This document shows, piece after piece, positions 31,724 to 60,500 of a DNA stretch of 64,000 nt. The position numbers and the translations under genes are program-made. The stretch's first letter is position 1. The number at the start of each line of letters is the position of its first letter. The notes beneath the pieces were generated by a model. That model searched no databases and was not told the origin of the DNA. It saw only the letters and a program-made list of their open reading frames with translations. This DNA is from Asterias amurensis (lineage: Eukaryota; Echinodermata; Asteroidea; Forcipulatida; Asteriidae), in the NCBI RefSeq assembly GCF_032118995.1, contig NC_092665.1, positions 2,392,001 to 2,456,000 on the forward strand, read 5' to 3'.

Positions 31724-32653
31724 CATGATATAAAACACTTTTTAACTGTATTTGCCGTCTCTGTTCAAGACTAATCTTTACCAGCAAGGTAACGCCCTCT
31801 GTCGATCATGTTGTTACAGAGCAAGCTCTGTGAAATAGTAATGGCGGTCATTGACTATGCTTATATACATTTTTATACATGAATGTAACCTGCAAGCCCA
31901 TATTATACTTAACAGTTCTTGGTTTTTTTTGTGTATAATAATAATATTGATGGTTTTTACGGTGAATGACGTTACCGTTCGTGTTGACGGTCATTTGACG
32001 CTAATTAATATGACCAAATGAGGGCGCTCTTTAACACCACCGCAGAGAGAGAGAGGGCTCCCCAAACTGTAATAAAGTAAGTTTGCTTAGTTAGTTGTTT
32101 TTAGGTGAAAATACTATCTTTCAATGTAAATTTTGTTGTACAAAAGAACAGAACAACGTAAGGTAAATAAAGTACTCTTTTCAATGATTTTCAACACCGA
32201 AATTTAGTCTGTAGTGCAAGATTAGCGGGTGACCGAATGAAGGTTGTAAAAAGGTTTTTAAAAAACAAGAAGACACAGGCAGTAAGTAACTGCATTGGCT
32301 CTGCACTAAATGTAATTCTTTTCCCCCATCCCCCATTTATTTGCATATGCAAAATGTGTTATTTGTTTACAGAGCAGAGCCCCAGTACTGGGTCTAACTA
32401 AGATTATAAGCAGCCAATATTGTTATACTGAAGCAGATATTATTTTAACAATACATTTATTTTACAACAGATTTGTGACTTTGGGACGGTGGGTAAAGAC
32501 AGCACCACCAACTTGCCTCTTCTCTTGTTGAAACTGAACACTAACTAAAAAGTATAATTTTTCCTCTATTCTTTATATAAAATAGATGTAGGCTGTGCTC
32601 GATGTCAAGCACCATCTTCAACCCTTAAACTTGAGTATGGTTTAAAATCAACT
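31724..32653. promoter_or_regulatory. 5' flank of SLC25A35-like gene
   Basis: Expected to hold the promoter. A TTTGCATATGCAAA palindrome at 32338-32352 is the only notable motif. A 5' UTR acceptor is possible near 32584 (AAAATAG). Confidence 0.35.
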
Positions 32654-35183
32654 ATGCCAGACGTCAGCATCTCAGAATTCTTCCTGGGGGGTGTGGCTGC
32701 TTGCGGAGCTTGCCTTTTCAGCAACCCCCTGGAAGTGGTTAAAACGCGCATGCAACTTCAAGGCGAACTCAAAGCACGAGGGAGCTATCACAGACACTAC
32801 AGGAATGTCTTCCACGCTTTCTTCACCATCGGCCGAGTGGACGGCCTGTTGGCATTACAGAAGGGGCTCGGACCCGCTTTGTGGTACCAGCTATTTATGA
32901 ACGGTTGCCGTTTAGGGAGCTATCAGTGTTTCTTTGATCTAGGATTGACTAAGAACTCCAAGGGTGAAGTTAGTGTACTGAGAAGCGTACCGGCAGGAGC
33001 ATTATCGGGGGCCATAGGTGCATTAGTAAGCAGTCCCTTTTATATGGTAAGTCTAGTATAGACGATGTGACCTGTGACATCACATGTTTACAAAAGAGCC
33101 ACAGAGCCTGGACTTCCTGCAGGCATGATTAGTGGAATAAAACATAAAATTTTATACTTTATGGAGATTGCACCGTCCAATTCCTATCAACTTTTGATAT
33201 GATGAAAGGGGATACATCTCAAAACTTGCCCAGCTCTTTACTTTCAACCTGCATTTAAGTCCACTTGCACAAGCTGTGCACCACTATTACACAAGAAATA
33301 TTGTACCATACAAAAAGTTACTCAATTTGTATCTGTTGTACATTTGGTGTATTTGTAACAAAAAAAGTGTATTAATTTTTGGTTTTTACCCATATACACC
33401 GGTGTGTATAGCACTGTATACTCGGTACTTTCCCAAGTCCTGCGAAAAAATATCACAGGCATTTTACTCGGGTGGGATTCGGAACCCACGACCTTTGCAA
33501 TTCCAGAGCAGTGTCTTACCAACTAGACCACCGAGATTGCCCGGTAGCTAGAGGCAGTTCGAATCCTATGTTTTAAGCAGTGGGTACTGCAAACGATTTA
33601 ATAGATGTTAAATTTGCATCGGGGAAAAAAAAAAGTGTACATATGATTGTGGCTGTGCAACTTTGCTTTCACAATAAGATTGTTTTATTGATGTCTTCTG
33701 TTGCTTGATTGCAGATAAAAACTCATCTTCAAGCCCAATCACATCAGGTAATAGCCGTCGGTTACCAACACACGCACACCGGCATGACAATGGCGCTACG
33801 CCAGACCTTCAGAGAGAGAGGTTTTTTTGGTTTGTGGAGGGGAGCCACAGCGGCAGTTGTACGGGTTTCGTTCGGCTCCGCGGCACAACTATCAACATTC
33901 TCTACAGCTAAGGAGATGGTTATAAATACTGAAGTAAGTTTATGGTAATCATAGCAAACTTGGGTATTTGGGTCTAATGTGCATGTATCCATACTCAAGG
34001 CTCTTCAGCAAAAAAAAATTACTTGTAAAGAAAGCTTTTGATTTTTTTTTTATGAGTTATAAGAAAGAAGATAACAAAAGAGGACAATAGGGTGCCTGGT
34101 TGATTGAGGTCCCTAGTTGGAAAGCTTGTACACCTGTAGTGCAAATTAATGCCAAAAGGTTAGTACAGACAAATGAAGGACAATAGGAGGCTCCCCCACC
34201 CCCCCCCCCCCCCCCCCCCTGATTGCAGTGTTTTTTTTTAGATGGTCTTACTGTCAAGGGAGCCCTGCAAACTCTCCATAAGGGGATTATGAGCAAGTTA
34301 GAGTGTGCACAATGGTTAACTAAAGGTTGACCATTTTGACTCGAACCCAGGCTGGTCGACCATTGGTTGACTTCTGTGGTCGACCATTTGGAACCAGCCT
34401 CGAGCCCATGGTTTCTTCACTGGTCCCAACAGCATGTTCCGTTCTAACATGTGTTAAGCGCAGAAGGGAACCAGTGACGCTTTAGCGAAAAGGTGGAAGG
34501 TTGACTAGACTTCCAAATGAGTCGTTCGGGTGAGTACTTCACTGAGCATGTGCGTTGCTAGTCTGTGGTCAACCACTGGTGGATTAATGTGCACACTCGA
34601 ACTTGCTCATAATCGCCAAGTTGGCAACCTGTCTCAAACACTTAAGTTGGTTCAATGTCTATTATTATAAATTGCACACAACAAGAAATGCGATTTCAAC
34701 AACTAAACGACAATATTTACTGTACTCGTTGTGAAATCAGCGGTTAGCTTCGAACCCACAACTTTGTTACTGCATGTCCTGCAGTCTAACCACTAGACCA
34801 CAGTCACCAACACGCTTATTGTGTTTACACATTACTTACACCAGTTTCAATTTGTATCCCATTCACAGTTCTTCAAGCCACAGAGCATTGCCATTCCATT
34901 CTGTGCCAGTATGGTCAGCGGCGTAGCAGTGGTCTGCATCATGACACCATTTGACGTCATCAGCACACGCCTCTACAATCAAGGACTCGACCCACATGGC
35001 AAAGGGCTGTACTATAGCGGCTTCATGGATTGTCTATGGAAGATTCTACGCAACGAAGGACTTCTTGGGTTTTATAAAGGATGGTCAGCGTCTTGGTTCC
35101 GGACAGCTCCTCACACCGTTCTAAGTCTTCTATTCTGGGACGAGGGGAGAAAGTTATATAAAAAACTCAAAGGGGCTAAATGA
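32654..35183 (+). CDS. SLC25A35: Mitochondrial carrier family protein, SLC25A35-like
   Basis: Three coding exons, all phase 0: 32654-33046, 33715-33933 and 34869-35183, giving 308 residues (human SLC25A35 is about 300). Donors are GTAAGT and acceptors are TTGCAG and CACAG. It has the three carrier repeats, with signature starts [25 protein letters not shown] and [12 protein letters not shown], each followed by a hydrophobic pair. Strong recalled matches to SLC25A35 are [30 protein letters not shown] and [14 protein letters not shown]. The protein sits in the inner mitochondrial membrane; its substrate is not established, with dicarboxylate/oxaloacetate-like transport inferred from the OAC1/SLC25A34/35 group. 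Introns hold SINEs and a MITE. An AATAAA at 35902-35907 could be the polyadenylation signal. Confidence 0.93.
33047..33714 (+). other. Intron 1 of SLC25A35-like gene
   Basis: GTAAGT to TTGCAG. About half of it is one tRNA-derived SINE (33345-33625, listed separately). Confidence 0.8.
33345..33625 (-). repeat. SINE-3 in SLC25A35 intron 1
   Basis: Reverse strand: B box region GGGATTCGGAACCCACGACC, A box ACCAACTAGACCACC, tail with TTTTTACCCATATACACCGG. Confidence 0.75.
34286..34613. mobile_element. MITE in SLC25A35 intron 2
   Basis: ATTATGAGCAAGTTAGAGTG at the left, CACTCGAACTTGCTCATAAT at the right. The inner part is rich in GGTCGACC/GGTTGACC. Confidence 0.75.
34640..34812 (-). repeat. tRNA-like SINE fragment in SLC25A35 intron 2
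   Basis: Reverse strand: TTCGAACCCACAAC (B box) and GTCTAACCACTAGACCAC (A box). Confidence 0.6.
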
Positions 35184-35204
35184 TCTAGTCAGGTTTGCAG
35201 AGAC

Positions 35205-35420
35205 ATCAGGCCCGATTCTTCAAAGAGGCAACAAAGGAGATTGCCTCCATGCCCCCCGGCCATTGCCTTGGTGCCCTTAAAATGCTAGAGTAGAATGTCG
35301 TGGTGCCCTTGCCCTTTCAAAAATGAAGCATACAGGCATGAAACTCTAGCCATATGCTTTGGTGCCATTGAAATACTCCAGTAGAAATTTACAATTTCCT
35401 CATAGGCCTGAGACACCATG
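35205..35420. repeat. GGGCACC dispersed repeat
   Basis: GGCCCGATTCTTCAAAGAGG, CATTGCCTTGGTGCCC and GTAGAAATTTACAATTTCCT. Sits in the SLC25A35 3' region. Confidence 0.6.
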
Positions 35421-35507
35421 TATATTAATGTTTTTTGTCGACTCGCACAAACTTGTTTTTTTTTCCCCCCATATAAAGGGCCATTTTACAATTGTTATTT
35501 AAAAAAA

Positions 35508-35660
35508 AAAAATTTGGGGTTGAATAAGAAGTTAGCTAGAGCGGGGTTTGAACCATTGACCACCAGATTAACGTGCCGGTGCTCTATCAACTGAGCTATC
35601 TACCCCTTATGTTGGGCGCCTTCATAATTTGTTGATATTTCTGTTAGTCGGACTGCCAGT
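35508..35660 (-). repeat. SINE-1 downstream of SLC25A35
   Basis: Reverse strand: GGTTTGAACC-type B box, CTATCAACTGAGCTATC A box and the TTGTTGATATTT leader. Confidence 0.75.
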
Positions 35661-36014
35661 CAGAAGCTATTAGCTACTGTGTAGCCAGGGAGCACAATCA
35701 ACTTTACGATAGCACCAGTGAAACAACAAATTGTTGTTATAAAAAACAAACAACACGTTTGATGGTGTGTGCCCAGCATGCAAAGTATTCTTTCTACCAA
35801 CATTAAATTGATAAAGTCTGCAACTTTCGAAGGTAATCCATTGAAGTATAAATGTATGATCAACATTGATGTATTGTTACATTCTTTTTTTCTGCAGACA
35901 AAATAAAGAATATTTTAATGTTATACACCGAGTTTGAATTTGTCCTTGTTTGATCATTTACATTTTTGTCATGCATGCACTGAAATTAATAACAGAGTAT
36001 TTCCAAGTTGCAAA

Positions 36015-36440
36015 TAATAATAGTAATAATAATTGTGGCTTCTTATAAAGCGCACATGTCCGTCACCCAGTGACTCGGGTGGCGTGCTGTAACCTACAGT
36101 ATTTCCTGCCAGATGTGGGACTACGTTTGAATTATGAGACCTAATTCTGATAGCACATGTAATGCTTTACAAGATGCTGTGGCGCAATTTGCTGCCGATC
36201 GGACCAGGAACACCGAGGCAAACCGCTTCTCTTTTCGATAAGTGCACTGGGTTCTATTACATGCATTACATAACACATGGGACCAACGGTTTAACGTCCC
36301 ATCCGAAGGACGAAGCAATGGTGAAGTGTCTTGCTTAAGGACACAAGTGTCACGGCTGGGGATTCGAACCCACACTCTGCTGATCAGAAACACTGGAGTT
36401 TGAATTCGGTGCTCTTAACCGCTCGGCCACGACACCTCCA
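36015..36440 (-). repeat. SINE-2, full length
   Basis: tRNA-Leu/Ser-like head on the minus strand (GTGTCGTGGCCGAGCGGTTA, then GGGTTCGAATCCCC), conserved body, tail TAATAATAGTAATAATAAT on the plus strand. Confidence 0.8.
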
Positions 36441-36764
36441 CACATGTGGAGTATGAGTGGCCATTGAACTATTTTTGAGGTTTTAATGAAGCAAGATTAA
36501 ATTAAAGCAATATTACACAGGAAATGAAAAAAACTTTCAAACCACAAGAACCAATCAAATGTTTTCTCTTTAGTAATTATCAAACTGTTAAGTTATCAAA
36601 CACCATTTTATTTAACAACATTACCAATATACTTTAAGAAAATGTGGAAAAGTGGATGGAATGAACTTGGAGCGCTGCCCCAAAGATAACACATGAGACA
36701 AATATTAACAAAAGATGAATAAATACATTTTAGACAAACTACTCGGACAGTTAAGTAGACCTCA

Positions 36765-36905
36765 AAGGCGTTTGCATAGGAAATGTCTAGATTTTCATTC
36801 GAGGGTAGGGCCTTTGGGAAAACATTTGGGCAACTTTTGAGGGGCACCAAGGCTAAGACCAGGGCAATTGAGGCTATGGTCACTGTGTAGTGTAGTCCAA
36901 GCCTG
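36765..36905. repeat. GGGCACC dispersed repeat
   Basis: GAGGGGCACCAAGGCTAAGA and CCAGGGCAATTGAGGC. Confidence 0.5.
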
Positions 36906-37476
36906 AAAGTGTTCAACAAATTTACAAGGATATTATTATCATTCCCCAACCTCCCCCCCCCGAGGTGGATGGCAAAATTTTTTGTTCTTCCAAAGTTGCC
37001 TCTTTACGTCAATAGGTCAGAAATTTGTTCATATAAATATACTTAGTATGTCTACAGCATAGTGTAAGAATACATTCATTGCAGAAAGGCAAAAGAACAA
37101 ACAAAAACGGCAAATGCCATAAGCCTCTTTGAGATATGGCGGACACAATGCTACAACACTGTAAAGTTGTGGTAGATTTGTGCCTATTGACCATAGAAAC
37201 AGAACGTATGTTATTCAGTGAAGTGCGCATTTTAGGCGACGCGGCGTTTACACGTAAACCTAATGACCACTAACATGGTGAGCGTGGCATCAGTCGCGGC
37301 GTGTGACGCGCGCGTATCACGTCGGCCATACCTCAAAAAGGCTTATGGGTTTGAATGCAACCTGCGTAACATGCCCGTGGAATTTTTCAAAGGACCTCGG
37401 TTAAAGTACTGAATATGCTTCACACACATCAGTGGAAGGGTAAGACTAAACAATATTTATTGGCTCATATGCAAAG

Positions 37477-37848
37477 TTAAAGGAACGAGTTGGTCTATAA
37501 ACAGCGTTTGTAATCGTTTGTTATAAAATGCATATGGTTGGAAAGATGTTTTAAAGTAAAATATAATGATCCACACAAGCTTGCCTCGAAATTGCGTGGT
37601 TTTCCTTCTACTGTGCGAACTAACATGGTCGGCCATTTATGGGAGTCAAAATGTCTGACTCGCATAAATGGCCGACCGTGTTAGTCGACGAGGTAAAAAG
37701 AAAACCGTGCAATTTCGAGGCATGTTTGTGTGGATCACTGTATTCTACTTTTACAGCATCTTTCTACCCATATGTTTTTTATAACAAACGGTTTCAAATG
37801 CTTTTCAAAGACCAACTCGACCGATCCAAGGCAACCTGTTCCTTTTAA
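37477..37848. mobile_element. Foldback MITE family B downstream of HELLS
   Basis: TTAA-flanked, centre ATGGGAGTCAAAATGTCTGA. The left end lacks the CACGTTGCCTTGGATC block. Confidence 0.8.
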
Positions 37849-38329
37849 CATTTGTTAATGAATACAACTCAAATCTGACCTTTCCACTCCCATCCTTAAA
37901 AAAATGTAATAAACTTTATCTTTTATAATACTTTACATACTATCTGTAAGGAAATAGATACAAAAATAAACGAATAAGCATAAATCAAGTGTTTTTTTCT
38001 TTCAACGACTAACTACTCGGCTAAAAAGCTAAATTCTTTTTAAATAGTTTTTTTTTGTGTTAATAGCGAAAAGGAAAACAACACAAACTTGTGTTTTTGG
38101 CAATGACATGAACTTTGCAAATACAAAGTTGGTTGACTGTTTATTTTTTTAGCACAACATTGTTAGATATTTAAAGGTAGTAAGAAAGGAAGCATTAAAT
38201 AGGGAAAGCACTTTTTGGGTTTAGGGAAGGAACATTTTTCTGTGACGCTCTTTGGTAGTGACACTACACAGAATCCTTTCTAGCTTTTATGTTGTCAGTC
38301 AATATCTTTGTTTGAGAGTGCCAGTCAGA

Positions 38330-38560
38330 ATGAACTGTCGTGTAGCCAGGGATTACACCCAAGTTTACGATACAATCTGGGAATTCCATCTGTAAAAGGG
38401 CAAAGCCATTCTCATTTTGCAAAGGGCACTTCCATTGGAAAACCTTAAAGTTTATGGAAAACTTTTGAAGGGGCACCAAGGCCAAAACCAGGGCAACAGA
38501 GGCCATGGGCTCCGTGAAATTTCAGGCCTGCCAGGGGATCACCGTAAGGGGATGCAACTT
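38330..38560. repeat. GGGCACC dispersed repeat
   Basis: AGGGGCACCAAGGCCAAAAC and CAACAGAGGCCATGGGC. Downstream of HELLS. Confidence 0.55.
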
Positions 38561-38574
38561 TTTAATATTAATCA

Positions 38575-38765
38575 AGTAACAAACCACAAGGGAAACTGAC
38601 TGAGTAAGTTTTGCATAGTTTGATAATGAACAAACGACAAATTGACTAGAGCGGGACTTGAATGAACGACCTCAAGGTTGACGTACCGGCGCTCTAGCAA
38701 CTGAGCTATCCAGCCCTAATGTTTATGGTCTCTCAATTTTGTCAACATCTTTGTTGACAGTGTCC
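38575..38765 (-). repeat. SINE-1 beside the HELLS stop
   Basis: Reverse copy with GCGCTCTAGCAACTGAGCTA and TTGTCAACATCTTTGTTGAC. Starts about 40 bp downstream of the HELLS stop codon on the minus strand, so it lies in the 3' UTR. Confidence 0.75.
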
Positions 38766-38807
38766 AATGAATTGGTCTCCTGGTGTAACATCTAGCCCCA
38801 TCCCTCG

Positions 38808-54971
<16,164 letters not shown>

Positions 54972-55339
54972 CTGATTGGTCAGGTATGGTTGGTCAGGTA
55001 GCAGGATCCGCGCTCAGCTAGGGTTCTAGGGTGCAATAGTTTGAGTCTTGACACTCAAACTGTGAAAAAACAAAATTAAACCAATCGCTCATCATTAAAT
55101 TCACTTCAGCTCGAATATGGCACTTGTTGCAGCAAGTGTCGTAGTGCCCTGTGCTTTTGCTGCCCTCTGGCTTTGCAAAATTACAATAAAAACTAAATAG
55201 ACTTTCCCCTTTTTAGGAGTGCTTTCCTACTAATTATAAAGAGGAAAGCTGCTGTTCTGTGCCCCTTCAACAATTCAAAGAGAGAACGTTCTTTTATCTT
55301 AAGACCTGAATACAAACAAATAACTTTCTTATGTAAAAA

Positions 55340-55425
55340 CACAGACCACCATACCAGGCATGGAATCTGTGACCTCTGTTGCCCTGGTCTTGACCTTTGA
55401 CTTGGTGCCCCTTCATAGTGGAAGA
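55340..55425. repeat. GGGCACC dispersed repeat fragment
   Basis: TTGCCCTGGTCTTGACC and TGGTGCCCCTTCA. Confidence 0.4.
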
Positions 55426-56559
55426 TGCAAAGAAGAAATAGAAGTGGAGGTAGCTAGAAATACAAATAGTCTCCCACAAAAACGGCTGCTGTCCAGAGAT
55501 TAAGCAATTTTCAGTACAGTTTTATATTTCAAAAATCTGTTTTTTTATATTGGACGTTGTTTTCCTCTGTCATAATAATAATTTAAAATAGTAGCAGTCT
55601 ACTTTTAGTCGCTAACTACTGCAACTTTTAGTAGCAAACTAAAATTATGTCAAAACAAATAAGTATAATTGACCATGTTGACCATGCCGAGTTCTGGCAG
55701 CGCAGACGACAGCACACAACTTAATGACTTCACCTGCATGTTCGCAAGAAGATTTTAGTCGGCCTAAAACGCTGTGTTTTACTGTAAAAATCACATGTCA
55801 TTCTACTTAAATAACTTACTTTAAAAAGTAAACTAATAAGCAATGACCAATTCCAGAAATTTTGTTTAAATTTCAGCTAAATTAGCAAAAATATTCCCAC
55901 AAACCCTTCTCACTTACCTTGCCTGTGTTTCCAGCTATATTAAAATGCACGACAGCGTTTCGCGCGGATTTTCATTCATGTGTTTCATAACCAACCCTCG
56001 TGCTTGGCATATGAGAGTCTGGTACACAATAAAATCCTTGATAGGTACAGCTCACTCAAAAGAGGCAGCGGCCAGACACTATTCTATTTTTAGCATTCTG
56101 TATTTTAATTTTTTAAAGGGCAAGCTAAACAACAAGGGGCATTGAGTAGGAACTATTTGAGATAAAGTTTTAAGAATTACCACAATTTTAGCATGATTGT
56201 TAAAATTGGCATAAGTTCATGAACACTTTGTATTTTTTCAAATATCAGACTTTCAAAATAATGATTTTTAAGTAAATTTATGTAGCAGCAGCTGATGATA
56301 GACGATGATCTGCATTAAAGTTTGCTGAGGTAGGTGATTGAGGACCTGTTTTAGAAAGAACATACTATAAATGTGTGTGCATAGTATTTTTCAAGAAGTA
56401 CTTTGAAGTCAGGTTTATTCATTACGAAAGAGGCAAATCATTGTGTCTTCAAAAACTATACAAAAAATAATAATTTGAGGGGGGGGGGGAGTGGGTTGGT
56501 TGGGTTGGATGAGAAGATAACGCCACACCTTTTAACCTTTTTTTGTTCACCGCTAATCA

Positions 56560-56639
56560 TGAATAGCGCCCTCATTAGATCACTAAGTGCCAGGGTGTTT
56601 AGGGTCAAAAAGGCAGAAACGTCCGTGGTCTTCAAAAAG
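56560..56639 (+). other. Possible 5' untranslated exon of COPS7
   Basis: A short stretch ending in AAAAAG|GTATGG at 56639/56640 could be a non-coding first exon spliced to the acceptor at 57577-57578. It is supported only by a fair donor and its position in the divergent HELLS-COPS7 spacer. The 5' limit is arbitrary. Confidence 0.25.
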
Positions 56640-57136
56640 GTATGGTGTTTTGTTTATGGTAAAATGAAGGTTCAATCGTTATTTTTTACTAAACTTGAGG
56701 AAGTAAATTGTGATCTAAAGAATCGTTCAAACATTTAATTACACGGTGTTATTAAAGCGGAATGTTTTTTTGTGTCGAAAAGGTCAACAAAGGCAAGCGT
56801 GACAATGCAAAATGGAAACGCAATCAACACAATTACTGCATAGCTGACACTGCATCTATTTCATGATAAATTTGTTTTGGCATGTTTGTTTGCAGTTTGG
56901 CATGTGATCGTAATTTATCATCGACTTGATTCTGTTAATAGTTTTACTGATGTAATTTCAAGTTCAGTTAAACTTGTCCCCTAACCTTGTTTGATCAATT
57001 GCAATTTTTCTAAACAATTTAATTGAATTAAACTTAACTTAAAAACAAAATATTTTGTATTTGTTCATTCATTTCATTCATTTTCAAACAATAATTCATT
57101 CAATTTTTTTAATGTGTGGTTTGTCATGTGTCGGTT

Positions 57137-57305
57137 TATAGCTCAATGGCAACTGTAGAATGCTTGTCATCTCTGGTTCTAATCCCACATGGTGAAAGTT
57201 GCCCCATATACATATAAATATAGCCCAGGTTGGACTCCTCTGTTGGATGCAGTGGCACTGACTGTCGTCTTACCAGGGCTACCCCATACATCGCAATCTC
57301 GATCA
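57137..57305 (+). repeat. tRNA-like SINE upstream of COPS7
   Basis: ATAGCTCAATGGCAACTG (A box) and TCTGGTTCTAATCCC (B box). The body is unlike SINE-1 to SINE-3. Confidence 0.55.
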
Positions 57306-57343
57306 ATGAATTATACACTTAGTTAGTCTTACTTACAGAGGAA

Positions 57344-57473
57344 AAGTTTACCGTATGGCGCCACCATTTTTTCATTCGATATGAAATAATACAGTATCTA
57401 ATTGACCTCAATGAGATACACCTTTTTGTAAAAAATAGTGAAAAAGTGGTGGCGCCATAGGGAAAGTTATCCC
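57344..57473. mobile_element. MITE family E upstream of COPS7
   Basis: TTTACCGTATGGCGCCACCA at the left, TGGTGGCGCCATAGGGAAAG at the right. Related to 13241-13442 but shorter inside. Confidence 0.75.
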
Positions 57474-57592
57474 TTACAGAACTGTCAATTATAATTAGTG
57501 AATTCAGTCAATTCACATACAAAAGTACAACTACTTATTTATTTTAACCATCTTATTTATAAATTTGTTTATCAACAGCAAACTTCAACAGA

Positions 57593-60500
57593 ATGGAGCT
57601 CCCTACCCCCGCAGCCACTCAAGTGAGTGCGACCCATCAGCCGCTGGAACAATTCCTGCTGCTGGCTAAATCAACGAAAGGTGCTGCTGTAGTTGGACTC
57701 ATTAAACAGGTCATTGAAGCGCCTGGAGTCTATGTGTTTGGAGAGCTCTTAGAAATGCCAAATGTTCAAGAGGTGAGTTGCCAGTGTTGTAGGAGATTCT
57801 ATCCCCCGATTTGGTGAACTTTGTACAAGCTTCTTCTGATAGCGCCCTCTTTTGAATTATCCTTCTCCAGCTCTCAGTAATTTCGATGGACGGGGGACAG
57901 ATTTCTCTAGTTAGGGACCTGCATGGGATTTCCGATGTTTTTTTTGCTGTCATTACCAATAGATTTTTATGACAGAGAAAGTGCAGGCCTTGAGTTTAAT
58001 TTTGTAATGTAATGATACACGACTTTATTTTTTTTCCAGCTTTCTACTGGTCCCAATAAGTCATATGTTTCTGCACTGAACCTGTTTGCGTATGGAACAT
58101 ATCAAGAATATGAAGGTAAGTTCAGTAATTTGGTTTAACTTTACACTTCAGTGCACTCTCCTGCCCAACTGGCTCTTGCCACCACTTTCTAGCCTGGAAG
58201 GTACGGTACTTTGTGGCAGTCTGTGGTACTAGTGTCAGATGTACAAACAGAATAAAACCCATATACCAAATGCATCACCAAAAAAAAAATCAGGTAAACC
58301 TTTGAACACAACATGGACCATTTCTCTCTCCCATTGGTGATTGCTGATTGGTGATTTTGAGAAAATCCTGAAACCATGTAAAATCTTGAGAAATCACTTG
58401 CCTGTACAATAGATCAAGTACGGACCAAGTGAAACAACACTTAAATAATGGGCTGACGTTTTGACCCTAGCAGAGTCCTTCTCAAAGGCTAATAATGACA
58501 ACATAACAAACATGAACAGGTAACTTAGTGTACAACTTCACTCTTTTTCTTGTTTCAGAAAACATCTCACAGTTCCCAGACCTTTCCCAGGTTGCTCTTA
58601 CAAAGCTCAGACATCTGACAGTTGTGACGCTAGCAGCCAAGTCCAAACACATCCCATACTCTGTGCTACTCAAGGAACTACACATGAAAAACCTAAGAGA
58701 ATTAGAGGTAAGATTTACATATAAACCTGTGACCCGCCCCACCCTAGACCCTTCCCACACTAGACCCGCCAAAATCCAATGGGATTTATGTTGCCCTTTT
58801 TTTTGCCTTTGTGCCCGTTCAAAATTTGGCAGTATACATTTTAACTGATTTGATTTCCTTTTCTCTGGGAAAAACACCCAGATATAGGACAGTTCCTGCC
58901 CTTATATAATGTGTTTTGTTGTTGTCTTTGTAGTTCTAAGGCAGGAGGTTGAAATAATTCAATATTTTCTGAACAAAATGGCCGATGTGGTTATCAAAGA
59001 ACCTTGCACAAGTAGATTCTGTAATCTTTTTTTTTCACAGGACTCGGGAACGTACTGAGTATACAGTGCTAACACACATCGGTGTATGGGTAAAAACCAA
59101 AATTAATATTCTTTATCCCCGATGCAAATATAACATCTATTATAGCGTTGCGGTACCCGCTGCCAAAACATAGGATTCGAACTGCCTCTAGCTACCGGGC
59201 AACCTCGGCAGTCTAGTTGGTTAGACACTGCTCTAGAATTGCAAGGGTCGTGGGTTCGAATCCCACCCGAGTAACATGCCTGTGATATTTTTTCACAGGA
59301 CTCGGGAAAGTACTGAGTATACAGTGCTAACACACATCGGTGTATGGGTAAAAACCAAAATTTATAGATTCTGTAATTATGAAATGAATCTCACCAGATT
59401 AAAGTTGGTATGACAGGATGTGATATGAAGCCAACAACTATTTCAAGAGATTACTGGTGATATTAAAGATACTCTTATACTGTTTGCTTTCTTAGGACTT
59501 AATAATCGAGACGATCTATGCAGACGTAATTCGTGGCAAATTGGATCAGAAAAACCAAGAGTTGGAAGTAGACTATGCCATCGGTAGAGACACAAAACCA
59601 GAAGTAGTGTCAGATATCGTCAACGTCTTACAAGAATGGTTAGTTCGTTGAATTTTTATTGAGTATTTTTTGTTTCTCAAGTCAACAAAGTCCTGAAAGC
59701 AATACTGGCCTGGAATTGCATGGATGGCACACGTCTGTTGCCCCTGTTCTTGGACTTGGTGCCCCTTCAAAAATTTCCCATATACGTGTAGTCCGCAGTG
59801 GAAGTGTTTATTTAAAAGAATGAAAACAAGAAGACTTATTTAACTAGGGTAACCCCGTAAGTTGTTCTCCCCGGGGGCACTTTGCACAATGTAAATGGCC
59901 TTGCCCTCTCAAAGATTGTTCAATTTATTGTATAGTTTGCCTGGGTTTCAGGTGTGACGGATGCGAGGCCGTACTTAGTAACATCGAGGACCAGATTGTG
60001 AGAGCCAACAAGCACAAGGAACACTGCGTCAAGACAAAGCAACAGATCGAACAAGAGGTAATCTTACTGACAGATCAACAGACCTACAAACAAACAGTCA
60101 GGTGGACAGACAAGGTTTTGAAATCACAACAAGCACAGCTTCAAGGGGAAACAACAGATTAAATAAGAGGTAATCTTGCCGACAAAAAAAACAACAGACA
60201 TTAAAAGCAAACAGCCAGACAGAATGACAGACAAAAAAACATTTACCAGCATTTTAAAAACAACATTTATAACAAGTCAATTAGTACAAGTCTTGCGCAA
60301 CAAATCATCACAATACAAACATGCAGACTGACAAATAGACAAACAGATATCTGATAAAACCCCTGCAGGAACTGTATGAAAAGTGGTCTTAAAGGCACTG
60401 GACACTATTGGTAATTACGACAAAATAATGTTAGCATAAAATCTTACTTGGTAACGAGCATTGGAGACAAATTGATAGTATAAAACATTGTGAGAAACGG

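Larger units (their letters stand above)
33934..34868 (+). other. Intron 2 of SLC25A35-like gene
   Basis: GTAAGT to TTCACAG. It holds a poly-C run (34195-34220), a MITE with about 25-bp terminal inverted repeats (34286-34613) and a tRNA-like SINE piece (34640-34812). Confidence 0.8.
54972..57592. promoter_or_regulatory. Divergent spacer between HELLS and COPS7
   Basis: Both genes start from this 2.6-kb spacer, so it should contain both promoters. It holds a short hairpin at 55030-55050 (TTTGAG/CTCAAA arms), a fragment of the GGGCACC dispersed repeat (55340-55425), a poly-G run near 56476-56485, a tRNA-like SINE (57137-57305) and a MITE (57344-57473). No TATA box can be assigned with confidence. 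Confidence 0.45.

Noticed and set aside
36360-36440. tRNA-Leu/Ser gene on the minus strand
   Set aside because: It is part of a full-length SINE-2 repeated at 52749-53144 and elsewhere.
58528-58848. 106-codon plus-strand frame as an independent gene
   Set aside because: Its middle part is the COPS7 exon 58559-58707; the rest is intron read-through.
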